From Chloroflexota bacterium (GTDB lineage Bacteria; Chloroflexota; Anaerolineae; Aggregatilineales; UBA2796), in NCBI GenBank assembly GCA_017743585.1, contig JAGHYP010000059.1, forward strand, positions 1-11,774: DNA of 11,774 nt, read 5' to 3'. The notes beneath the pieces are model-generated. The model was given only the letters and a program-made list of their open reading frames with translations, ran no database searches and had not been told where the DNA came from. How positions within the stretch are numbered: position 1 is the first letter of the stretch; every line of letters starts with the position of its first letter. The position numbers were made by a program, and so were the translations under genes. Below are positions 5,744-11,690 of the stretch, one piece after another.

Positions 5744-6628
5744 TCAACGCGGCCTGCCGTCAATGGTGCGCACGCGCGCCATGTAGCGGTTGAAGATCGC
5801 CTCGCCGTCGCTATCATGGATCTTCAGCGTATCCAGCAGCGCCTGCAGCGTGTCCAGCTCAGCTTGCGAGATATCGCCGTCCGCTGTCGCAATCGCCGAG
5901 GCGTACTCAAAAGCCTGCAAACTCAGCTCGCGCGTGTTGAGCATGGTCGAGACAATGTTCTGCAAAAAGGCTTGCCGATTGTCCGAATCGAGCAGGAAGC
6001 GATCGTGGACGTTGAGCGCCATGTCGAAGGCCAAGCTGAACTGCAGATCGTCGAGACGCCCAATTGGCTCTAGCAGCGCGCGCGCTTCGCGCACGTGGTC
6101 AAGTTCATCCTGCTCAACGCGCCCATCTGCCGTCACCACGATCAGGCCGAGCGCCGTGGCAGCAATCGCGTGGTACAGCGTGTAAAATTCGCGCAGCACA
6201 TCTGCCTCGGCTGCTTGCCGCGTCTGCGCTGTGAGCGCAAAAGTCTGCAGCAGCGCGTCCAGCACGACTTGCTCGCCTTCATCAATCGTCAGATCCGCCA
6301 TCGCCAGCGCATAAGCGTAGCGATACAGCTCAGCGCGATGCTTCGGCTGCGTCATGAGCGGCGCTAGGTGCGTTCTAACGTAAGCAGGAATGTTGGCGGA
6401 ATTCATCAAGTTATTCTCGGTCACAAAGCGCTCGGCGCGCTCTAGCGCAGTTTTGAAAGCCGTCTCATCTAGGTCGCTGAGCGGCGAGAATTGATCGCGG
6501 AACAGCCCGATCAGCCGCCGCTCTAGGTCAGAGAGTTCGCCATCTTGACTAAGGACCGCCACAGCGCACGAAAGCGCGCCTTCGTTCTGCGAAAGCCCTG
6601 CTTTCTTGATCCGATCAATGAACGACAT
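5744..6628 (-). CDS. Tandem TerB-like domain protein
   Basis: The 294-residue, all-helical protein appears to be two TerB-like domains in tandem (about 15-135 and 150-285). Four acidic loops are seen: SQDGELSDLE (27-36), MADLTIDEGE (110-119), TADGRVEQDELD (166-177) and TADGDISQAELD (248-259). Each resembles the Asp-rich metal-binding loop of TerB, two per domain. TerB-family proteins bind divalent metal and act in tellurite or stress-related membrane complexes. Here no other ter gene is nearby, so the tellurite link should not be assumed. There is no signal peptide or membrane segment, so it should be cytoplasmic. ATG 6628 has AGGGAG seven bases upstream. It seems monocistronic. Domain family is fairly sure; the double-domain arrangement and role are less so. 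Confidence 0.8.
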   Translation of the reverse strand: MSFIDRIKKAGLSQNEGALSCAVAVLSQDGELSDLERRLIGLFRDQFSPLSDLDETAFKTALERAERFVTENNLMNSANIPAYVRTHLAPLMTQPKHRAELYRYAYALAMADLTIDEGEQVVLDALLQTFALTAQTRQAAEADVLREFYTLYHAIAATALGLIVVTADGRVEQDELDHVREARALLEPIGRLDDLQFSLAFDMALNVHDRFLLDSDNRQAFLQNIVSTMLNTRELSLQAFEYASAIATADGDISQAELDTLQALLDTLKIHDSDGEAIFNRYMARVRTIDGRPR

Positions 6629-7018
6629 TGCCTACTCCCTGCCTCTGAAGCTCAAAGTGCAAGATTAACGCATATGCTAACCAATTTTGTCTGAGCGCGC
6701 CAAAAGGCAGCGCGGCACGTTTCATTATAACATTTCACTATCCAGTAAACCATTATAATCTCTCTGAAGGTGCGTTGTGCGCCCGCTATGCGAGTCGAGA
6801 GTTGGGATTACGGCTAAACAGCACGCCTTTTGATTGCGTCAGATTGCGTCACCAAGAATTTCATGCGCAAGGCGGCGATATCCGCGAGCGCGACCTGACG
6901 CGCGACCGCGCGCCCGGCGATATCTGTATTCTGCTATTCTGTTATCGAGCGCATCGAGATCATTGAGAGCGTCGAGGGCTGAGCGCAGGCGGCTTGCTGA
7001 GCCGTCGGCAGGCTGCGC
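6629..7018. other. 390-base stretch without a convincing gene
   Basis: This gap separates the TerB-like gene start from the HAD gene stop. It holds an AT-rich island (6721-6765) with TATAAT-like hexamers on both strands, a perfect tandem pair of GATTGCGTCA (6832-6841 and 6842-6851), two GGCGATATC words (6872-6880 and 6917-6925 region), and a hairpin next to the HAD stop. A plus-strand frame from TTG 6775 to about 6966 has an unremarkable composition and no recognisable motif. I see no tRNA or known structured RNA. Confidence 0.5.
6724..6759. promoter_or_regulatory. AT-rich island with bidirectional -10-like elements
   Basis: ATTATAAT at 6752-6759 is a palindrome that reads TATAAT on both strands. 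A second minus-strand TATAAT lies at 6724-6729, with CATTATAA repeated 28 bases apart. The minus-strand elements could drive the TerB-like gene about 100 bases away. The plus-strand one would transcribe the gene-free region. No strong -35 is seen for either (best plus candidate ATTTCA at 6732-6737). Confidence 0.35.
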
Positions 7019-7019
7019 T
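6982..7019 (-). terminator. Hairpin at the end of the HAD gene
   Basis: AGCGCAG at 6982-6988 and CTGCGCT at 7013-7019 are perfect seven-base arms beginning at the HAD stop codon. An inner GGCT/AGCC pair can form in the loop. There is no U-tract, so it may stabilise the 3' end or terminate weakly. Confidence 0.35.
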
Positions 7020-7834
7020 TACCCTTCTTCGCCGAAGATGAAGCGCTCAATTGCGTATGCCACGCCATCTTCGTCGTTGCTGCGCGTGACAAAATCCGCC
7101 ACTGCTTTCAAGCGCGGCGCCGCGTTCGCCATCGCCACTCCGAACCCTGCCAATTGCAGCATCTCGATATCGTTCTCGCCATCGCCGATGGCAAGCACGC
7201 GCTCGGCAGGCACGCCGAGATGTGCGATCAGCCATGCTAAGCCCGCGCCTTTGGAAGCATTCGGCGGCAACGCCTCGACGAAATCAGGCTGCGAGAGGAA
7301 GACGTTCGCTGCATCGCCGACTGCCGCCTGCAGTGCGCGCCGCACGGCGTCCGCTGTCTCGACGCGCTCCAAAAAGATCAGCTTGCTGATCGGCATTTGG
7401 TCGGGCAGGCTGAGCAGATCGTCCACATAGTCAGGCATTGGCTCGCCGTAGCGCGTTAAGAGCTTGGTGCGCTCGCTCAAATGGCGCGCCGTCACCTTGC
7501 GTTGATGGTTGTAGACCATGACAGCCAAATCGTGATCGAGCGCGTACCGCAAGATGCGGCGCGCCGTCTCAGGCTGCATCGTGATCTGATGCAATAGCGT
7601 GCCGTCGCCGTCGTAGACCGCCAGGCCTTGCAAATAGACGCCGGGCGTCTTCAGGCCGAGCTGCTCAGCGTAGGTATAGCCGCTGAAGCGCGGCCTGCCC
7701 GTGGCGATCACAACGTGCAGGCCTGCTTCGGCGGCGCGCCAAACGGCAGCCTTGGTGCGCGGCGTCAGGCGATGTTGGCTATCCAGCAACGTGCCGTCTA
7801 GATCAATGGCGATCAATTGAAAAGCAGAAGTCAT
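7019..7834 (-). CDS. Cof-type HAD-IIB hydrolase (sugar-phosphate/nucleotide phosphatase)
   Basis: The 271-residue protein has every HAD motif: motif I DLDGTLLD with nucleophile D11 and acid/base D13, motif II ATGR (T45), motif III K195 (NASKGAGLAWL), and motif IV GDGENDIEML (D218, D222). The type IIB cap lies between motifs II and III (about 80-190). Length and motif spacing match the Cof/YidA-like group, soluble Mg-dependent phosphatases acting on small phosphorylated metabolites. The exact substrate cannot be told. ATG 7834 was chosen because MTSAFQLIAIDLDGT is the standard short lead to motif I. The ribosome site is poor. The gene is divergent from the exported-protein gene and shares a 130-base regulatory region with it. 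A possible promoter is TTGTCA, 17 bases, TAGGCT on the minus strand, overlapping the opposite -35. Family certain, substrate unknown. Confidence 0.93.
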   Translation of the reverse strand: MTSAFQLIAIDLDGTLLDSQHRLTPRTKAAVWRAAEAGLHVVIATGRPRFSGYTYAEQLGLKTPGVYLQGLAVYDGDGTLLHQITMQPETARRILRYALDHDLAVMVYNHQRKVTARHLSERTKLLTRYGEPMPDYVDDLLSLPDQMPISKLIFLERVETADAVRRALQAAVGDAANVFLSQPDFVEALPPNASKGAGLAWLIAHLGVPAERVLAIGDGENDIEMLQLAGFGVAMANAAPRLKAVADFVTRSNDEDGVAYAIERFIFGEEG

Positions 7835-7894
7835 GACGTGGCAGTTCGCTTCGTTAGCGTCACGGAATGACGATCCGGCGCATAAGCCTAGCGC

Positions 7895-7906
7895 CTTGTG
7901 AACAAG
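7895..7906. promoter_or_regulatory. Palindrome abutting a -35 element, candidate operator
   Basis: CTTGT-GA-ACAAG is a perfect 12-bp dyad ending exactly where the TTGACA -35 begins. Another ACAAG half-site lies at 7910-7914, overlapping the -35. The position suits an activator or a repressor occluding the -35. It also overlaps the possible opposite-strand promoter of the HAD gene. Confidence 0.4.
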
Positions 7907-7934
7907 TTGACAAGCGCAGAGAGCGCGTTAGAAT
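7907..7934 (+). promoter_or_regulatory. Near-consensus sigma-70-type promoter of the exported Ig-repeat protein
   Basis: TTGACA (7907-7912, perfect) is followed after 16 bases by TAGAAT (7929-7934, five of six). Transcription would start near 7941, about 25 bases before ATG 7965. Confidence 0.75.
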
Positions 7935-7964
7935 ACGCGCTGCTCGTTTAGAAGCCGCGTGGAG

Positions 7965-9359
7965 ATGATACGCTCTACACCTCTCCTGCTGACCGCTGCC
8001 GCGCTGATGTCCGCGCTCGCTGTCATCTTGGCAGGCGGCGCGTTGCTGCAGCCGAATCGTCCGCTGCTGCTAGAAGCATCTTTCAGCCTAGCGCGCCTGA
8101 CGCCGAACGCTGACGGCATCGACGACGTGACCGAGATACGCTATGCGCTGAGCCGCGCGGCGCGCCTGAGCATCACCTTCACCAGAAGCGACGGCGCGCG
8201 CTTCGCTTTCCGCGAAGACGAATTGCGCATGGCAGGCGAGTATCGCGTCCTGTTCAGCGGCGTGGTGAACGGCTTCAGCTTGCCCAACGAGCAATTCGGC
8301 GGCATCGTCGAACGCCGCCTGATGCCCGACGGCGAGTACACTTGGGAAATCCGCGCTGAAGACGCCCAAACGGGCGCTGTGATGCGGCGCAGCGGGACGC
8401 TCAGCCTTGTCGGCGGCGTCGCTTCCCTGCCCGATATTCAAACTCTCGAGGTCTCGCCGCAAGTTTTCACGCCCAATCAAGATGGCTACGACGATCGCGT
8501 CAGCATCAATCTGTATCTCGCTGCGCCGGCGCGCCTGACAGTCTATTTGGAAGGCGCTGACGGGGTGCGCTATTACATCGCGGAGCGTTTTGAAGGTCGC
8601 CAGAGCGATCAGGGCGGCGCGCGCACCTTCGACTACGACGGCGGCGTAGATAACAACATTGTGCCGCCGCCTGACGGCACGTATCGGTTGGTCGCCCTCG
8701 CTGAAGATCGCGTCGGGCAGCGCGTGCGCCGCGAAAGCAGCCTGACCATTCGCGATGGCGGACTGCCTAACGCCGAGATCGTGGCGCAGAGCAGCGGGCG
8801 GACGGTCACGTGGTCCACTTTGCCCTATGACGCGCGCTACTACACTGACGCGCGCACGCAAGGCGAGCGCGTCGCGCCGCCGCTCGGCGTGCAATCGACA
8901 ATGGCGCAGATCACCATGCCGCAAGGCGACCTGCTCCTCTTTCGCCTGACCGCTTTGAACTACGGCAGCACGCCTATCCGCACCATTGGACCGTGGCCTG
9001 GCACAGTCTACCAGTACGATCAGACCGATGCCGCGATGACGACTGCCGAGAATCGCGATGCGATCAGCGGCGCATGGCGAGTCGGCGTGCAATGCGAGCG
9101 CTCGGAGTCGCCTTATCCATGGCGCTGGGCGCTAGGCAGCCAAGATGAGCTGACGCGCGTCGAGCGCGACGGCGAGGTGCTGTGGTATTTGCAGCCCAAT
9201 CAGCGCGTCACAGTCTGGGGCGCCGTGCGCATGACGCGCTTGATTCCAACGCGCAACCCGCAGAAGTGCTTCGCCGCGCTGATCCACGAAGATGTGGCGA
9301 TCCCGCCGCGCCAAAATCGCGTGGGCGAGATCGACGTGCGCTTGACGCCGCTCAACTGA
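7965..9359 (+). CDS. Exported protein with two FlgD/CHU_C-like Ig repeats
   Basis: The protein has 464 residues from ATG 7965 (GTG 7959 is an alternative; GAAG at 7951-7954 could serve either). MIRSTPLLLTAAALMSALAV is a signal peptide or signal anchor with no lipobox Cys. Two tandem domains follow. The first starts at LTPNADGIDDVTEI (45-58) and ends with PDGEYTWEIRAED (121-133). The second starts at FTPNQDGYDDRVSI (168-181) and ends with PDGTYRLVALAED (237-249). Both have the PNxDGxxDxxxI Ca-loop-like signature of FlgD_ig or gliding-type C-terminal domains. Residues 270-464 form a separate region rich in Trp and Tyr with two Cys (C377, C435) that could form a disulphide; I do not recognise it. 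The protein probably lies outside the membrane as a surface or adhesive factor. The gene appears to be transcribed alone. Confidence 0.8.
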   Translation: MIRSTPLLLTAAALMSALAVILAGGALLQPNRPLLLEASFSLARLTPNADGIDDVTEIRYALSRAARLSITFTRSDGARFAFREDELRMAGEYRVLFSGVVNGFSLPNEQFGGIVERRLMPDGEYTWEIRAEDAQTGAVMRRSGTLSLVGGVASLPDIQTLEVSPQVFTPNQDGYDDRVSINLYLAAPARLTVYLEGADGVRYYIAERFEGRQSDQGGARTFDYDGGVDNNIVPPPDGTYRLVALAEDRVGQRVRRESSLTIRDGGLPNAEIVAQSSGRTVTWSTLPYDARYYTDARTQGERVAPPLGVQSTMAQITMPQGDLLLFRLTALNYGSTPIRTIGPWPGTVYQYDQTDAAMTTAENRDAISGAWRVGVQCERSESPYPWRWALGSQDELTRVERDGEVLWYLQPNQRVTVWGAVRMTRLIPTRNPQKCFAALIHEDVAIPPRQNRVGEIDVRLTPLN

Positions 9360-9380
9360 GAATTAATCAAGCAGGCAGGT

Positions 9381-9399
9381 GCAAGCTTGCTTGACAAGC
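9381..9399. promoter_or_regulatory. Overlapping palindromes at a -35 element, candidate operator
   Basis: GCAAGCTTGC (9381-9390) is a perfect 10-bp dyad abutting the TTGACA -35, and GCTTG-A-CAAGC (9389-9399) is a perfect dyad centred on it. The CAAG/CTTG half-sites resemble those next to the -35 at 7907, so the two promoters may share a regulator. Confidence 0.4.
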
Positions 9400-9419
9400 C
9401 TAGCGCACTATGCTACATT
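9391..9419 (+). promoter_or_regulatory. Extended -10 promoter of the Roadblock-V4R-receiver operon
   Basis: TTGACA (9391-9396, perfect), a 17-base spacer and TACATT (9414-9419) preceded by TG at 9411-9412 form an extended -10 promoter. Transcription would start near 9426. Confidence 0.7.
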
Positions 9420-9425
9420 AGCGTA

Positions 9426-9545
9426 GCGTTGGAGCGTGTAGGGACGTTGTGCGAGTGCGCAACAGCGCATAGGGCAAGGCTGCGCGCTCGTGGCTTGGGT
9501 TGCCCTCCCGCCGTCTAAAGCACTGACACGAAAGGGAGAAAGGCG
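9426..9545 (+). promoter_or_regulatory. Long, possibly structured leader of the Roadblock operon
   Basis: About 120 bases separate the expected transcription start from the first codon. Two hairpins can form: 9446-9463 (GTTGTGC/GCGCAAC around GAGT, one G-U pair) and AGGGCAA (9471-9477) with TTGCCCT (9500-9506). The ribosome site GGGAGAAAGG follows unpaired. No known riboswitch class is recognised. Confidence 0.35.
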
Positions 9546-9917
9546 TTGGCTAAATCACGGACTGAACAACTAGTTGAGCAACTACGCGATTTGCAGGCAA
9601 GCTCGCAAGATGTTGAAGCAGCGGCAATCGTCAGTGTGGACGGCTTGAGCATGGCGAGTGTGATGCCGGCGCACTACGAAGAGGATCGCGTCTCGGCGAT
9701 GTCTGCGGCGATGCTCTCGCTGGGCGAGCGAATCGCCAGCGAGCTAGGGCGCGGCAATTTGGATACAGTCTACGTTAAGGGGCAGAACGGCTACGTGATC
9801 CTGATGGCGGTCGGTCAGGAAGCTGTGCTGACCGTCCTCGCCCGCGAGCAGGCAAAACTCGGTCTGATCTTCCTCGATATGAGCCGTAAAGTGAAAGAAC
9901 TGGCGAAGCTCGTCTGA
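9546..9917 (+). CDS. Roadblock/LC7 domain protein (MglB-like)
   Basis: The 123-residue protein is a single Roadblock/LC7 domain. It opens with a helix (SRTEQLVEQLRDLQ), then the family strand pair with VEAAAIVSVDGLSMASVMP (23-41), a long helix with MSAAMLSLGERIASELG (52-68), the strand YVILMAVGQEAVLTVLA (83-99) and a final helix to LAKLV. In bacteria such proteins are dimers that bind or activate small Ras-like GTPases (MglA) or serve as cytoplasmic scaffolds. TTG 9546 was chosen because GGGAGAAAGG stands directly before it and the domain starts at once. No ATG or GTG alternative exists nearby. It leads a three-gene operon with the V4R and receiver genes (gaps of 45 and 55 bases). No GTPase gene is adjacent. 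Family assignment is strong. Confidence 0.9.
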   Translation: MAKSRTEQLVEQLRDLQASSQDVEAAAIVSVDGLSMASVMPAHYEEDRVSAMSAAMLSLGERIASELGRGNLDTVYVKGQNGYVILMAVGQEAVLTVLAREQAKLGLIFLDMSRKVKELAKLV

Positions 9918-9962
9918 GCGCATTCACACACTGGCAGCACGACTATCAAGACGGAGGGACGC

Positions 9963-10598
9963 GTGTCTCAGGTAAGAGAACTTAGCGGCTTGTATTACCC
10001 AAATAAGATTGCCCGCATCTTCCTGATGGCAATGGAAGAGGTGATGGGCAAGAACGGGTTGAATGCCATCCTCAACTTGGCGGGCTTGCAGCAATACATC
10101 GACAACTATCCACCTGATAACCTCGAGCGGCAGTTCGATTTTGCGCACTTTACGGCGTTGCAAGTGGCTCTGGAGGAGATGTACGGTCCGCGCGGCGGGC
10201 GCGGCTTAGCGCTGCGGGCGGGGCGCGCGTGCTTTGCGCAGGGCTTGAAAAATTTTGGTGCGCTCGCCGGCGCAGGCGACCTCGCTTTCAAGGTCTTGCC
10301 GCTCAGCGCCAAGCTGCGCATGGGCTTGCCAGCCATGGCGAGCATCTTCACCAACTTCAGCGACCAGCTCAGCGTGGTGGAAGAGCATGACGATCACTAC
10401 GCCTACATCATCAAGCGCTGCCCGCTATGTTGGGGGCGCACAACCGATAAGCCAGTCGGGCATGCAGCGGTTGGGCTGCTGCAAGAGGGCTTGCGCTGGG
10501 TGAGCGGTGGACATGAGTTCCGCGTGGTGGAGACGGAATGCAAAGCGAAGGGCGACGAGCACGGCGTCTTCGTGGTCTACAAAGAGCCGATCAGTTGA
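9963..10598 (+). CDS. V4R (4-vinyl reductase) domain protein lacking two family cysteines
   Basis: The 211-residue protein has an N-terminal helical region (1-110) and a C-terminal V4R domain. V4R domains bind small hydrophobic ligands and often a metal, and are related to the eukaryotic Bet3/TRAPP subunit. The metal-type motif CPLCWGR is present (C153, C156), as is ETECKAKGD (C193). The two other expected Cys positions are Gly: G166 in PVGHAAVGLL and G201 in GDEHGVF, each next to a His (H167, H200). GTG 9963 has GGAGGG about five bases upstream. The gene lies between the Roadblock gene and the receiver-GGDEF gene, so it probably senses a ligand for that module. The fold is well supported; the ligand is unknown and metal binding may differ from relatives. 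Confidence 0.85.
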   Translation: MSQVRELSGLYYPNKIARIFLMAMEEVMGKNGLNAILNLAGLQQYIDNYPPDNLERQFDFAHFTALQVALEEMYGPRGGRGLALRAGRACFAQGLKNFGALAGAGDLAFKVLPLSAKLRMGLPAMASIFTNFSDQLSVVEEHDDHYAYIIKRCPLCWGRTTDKPVGHAAVGLLQEGLRWVSGGHEFRVVETECKAKGDEHGVFVVYKEPIS

Positions 10599-10653
10599 CC
10601 CGATCGTAAGCACACAGCCCGCGCTCTCACAGCAACGGAGAGGGACGTGAAGC

Positions 10654-11523
10654 GTGGCTGAAAAAGCGCGCATCATGATCGTGGAAGACGATCCCGATCT
10701 CGCCGAGCTGTTGCAGAATTTCTTCACTGTGCAGGGCTATCAAGTGCTCTCGGCGGCATGGGGCGAAGAAGGTGTGCGCTTGACGCGAGAACACGCACCT
10801 GACCTAGTCATGTTGGATATTCGCCTGCCGGATATTGATGGCTATGAAGTCTGTCGGCGCATTCGCGCGCATCGGCGCACGCAAGATATCCCCGTCATCT
10901 TCTTGACCGAGAAGCGCGACCGCGTAGATAAGCTAGCGGGTCTAGAGTTAGGTGTGGTGGATTACATCACCAAGCCGTTCGATATCCAAGAGCTGCGCCT
11001 GCGCGTGCGCAACGTGCTGCGCCGCGCTGAGCAAGCGCCGCTCATCAATCGCGTCACAAATCTGCCCGAAGGCACCTTAGTAGAGGAGAAGATCAACGGC
11101 GCGCTGCTCTCCGAGCAGCCGTGGTCGCTCTTAGCAATTGAAGTGCGCGGCCTAAATGGCTTCCGCGAGATTTATGGCTTCGTGAACGCCGATGACGTAC
11201 TGCGCGCCGTGGCATTGATGATCAACAACGCGCTGCGCGAGGCAGGCGGCGAGGACGACTTCGTGGGACATTTACGGGAGAATGATTTCATCGTCCTGAC
11301 CGACCAAACGAGAGCGGCTGCCATCCAAGAGCGCATTGAGACGCGCATTCAGCAATCCATAGAATATTTCTATCCGATGAAAGATCGCGAGAGGATGCAA
11401 TCGCCTGACGCCAAAGGGCGCTTGCAGCTAGTGGTGACGCCGCTACACTCCGCGGAAGTCAATCTGACGAATTTTGCGCACCTGCGCGAAGAATTAGAGC
11501 GCCGGCGCGCTGAGCAGCCTTGA
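10654..11523 (+). CDS. Response regulator with a degenerate GGDEF domain
   Basis: The 289-residue protein has a receiver (1-125) with acidic residues D12/D13, phosphoacceptor D55 (VMLDIRLPD), T85 and K107 (ITKPFD). A GGDEF-type domain follows (about 132-289). LPEGTLVEEKI (137-147) corresponds to the usual LPNRxxF start, and IEVRGLNGFREIYGFVNADDVL (162-183) to the substrate region, but the signature reads RENDF (208-212) instead of GGDEF. The first Gly, second Gly and Glu positions are thus lost, so diguanylate cyclase activity is unlikely. The domain may act as a GTP- or protein-binding module. GTG 10654 has GGAGAGGGA about eight bases upstream. It is last in the Roadblock-V4R operon and presumably relays a phosphorylation signal to those partners. 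The cognate kinase is not adjacent; the kinase at 3295-4773 is a possibility only. Confidence 0.9.
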   Translation: MAEKARIMIVEDDPDLAELLQNFFTVQGYQVLSAAWGEEGVRLTREHAPDLVMLDIRLPDIDGYEVCRRIRAHRRTQDIPVIFLTEKRDRVDKLAGLELGVVDYITKPFDIQELRLRVRNVLRRAEQAPLINRVTNLPEGTLVEEKINGALLSEQPWSLLAIEVRGLNGFREIYGFVNADDVLRAVALMINNALREAGGEDDFVGHLRENDFIVLTDQTRAAAIQERIETRIQQSIEYFYPMKDRERMQSPDAKGRLQLVVTPLHSAEVNLTNFAHLREELERRRAEQP

Positions 11524-11534
11524 GGGGCGCTCAA
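11520..11534 (+). terminator. Short hairpin over the stop codon of the last operon gene
   Basis: TTGAG (11520-11524) and CTCAA (11530-11534) pair around a five-base loop and include the TGA. The stem is only five pairs and lacks a U-tract. The next bases hold another GC dyad, GGCGC-C-GCGCC (11544-11554). Termination here is plausible but weakly supported. Confidence 0.25.
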
Positions 11535-11596
11535 CTCCAAGCAGGCGCCGCGCCAACGTCAGCATTTCAGCAATTGAGACGCGCTTCAAGAGAAAC

Positions 11597-11614
11597 TACA
11601 TAACTTACATAACA
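11597..11614. repeat. Short tandem repeat between convergent genes
   Basis: TACATAACT (11597-11605) is followed at once by TACATAACA (11606-11614), in an AT-rich patch between the convergent genes. Confidence 0.6.
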
Positions 11615-11655
11615 TTGAATAGCATCTACGCTGCGAGGAATGTGGCCTGCCGCTA

Positions 11656-11688
11656 GTGTATTCGGGACATCCAGTCGATCCCGAACAC
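11656..11688 (-). terminator. Hairpin just downstream of the right-edge gene
   Basis: GTGT-AT-TCGGGA (11656-11667, with a two-base bulge) pairs with TCCCGAACAC (11679-11688) around an 11-base loop. It begins three bases after the minus-strand stop at 11691. Placement is typical of a transcript end for that gene and could also shield the convergent operon. There is no clear U-tract. Confidence 0.45.
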
Positions 11689-11690
11689 GG

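Noticed and set aside
5744..6628. Tellurite-resistance operon
   Set aside because: Only a TerB-like protein is present; no terC, terD or terZ-like gene lies in the window.
6832..6851. CRISPR-like repeat pair
   Set aside because: It is a single tandem 10-mer with no spacers and no cas genes in the window.
6775..6966. Possible 63-codon gene starting at TTG behind the TATAAT at 6754-6759
   Set aside because: The start is a TTG, the expected transcription start falls inside the ribosome site, and the product has no recognisable feature; kept only as an unexplained region.
6918..6982. Protein-like stretch ending IERIEIIESVEG and a TGA on the plus strand
   Set aside because: The frame has an upstream TGA and no usable start, so it is at most a remnant; 20-odd codons of plausible composition are not enough to call a pseudogene.
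8088..9092. Long minus-strand open frame (334 codons) opposite the exported Ig-repeat protein
   Set aside because: Its length is a by-product of GC-rich codons in the real gene; it is rich in Ala, Arg and His and shows no domain, while the plus strand has a signal peptide, repeats and a promoter.
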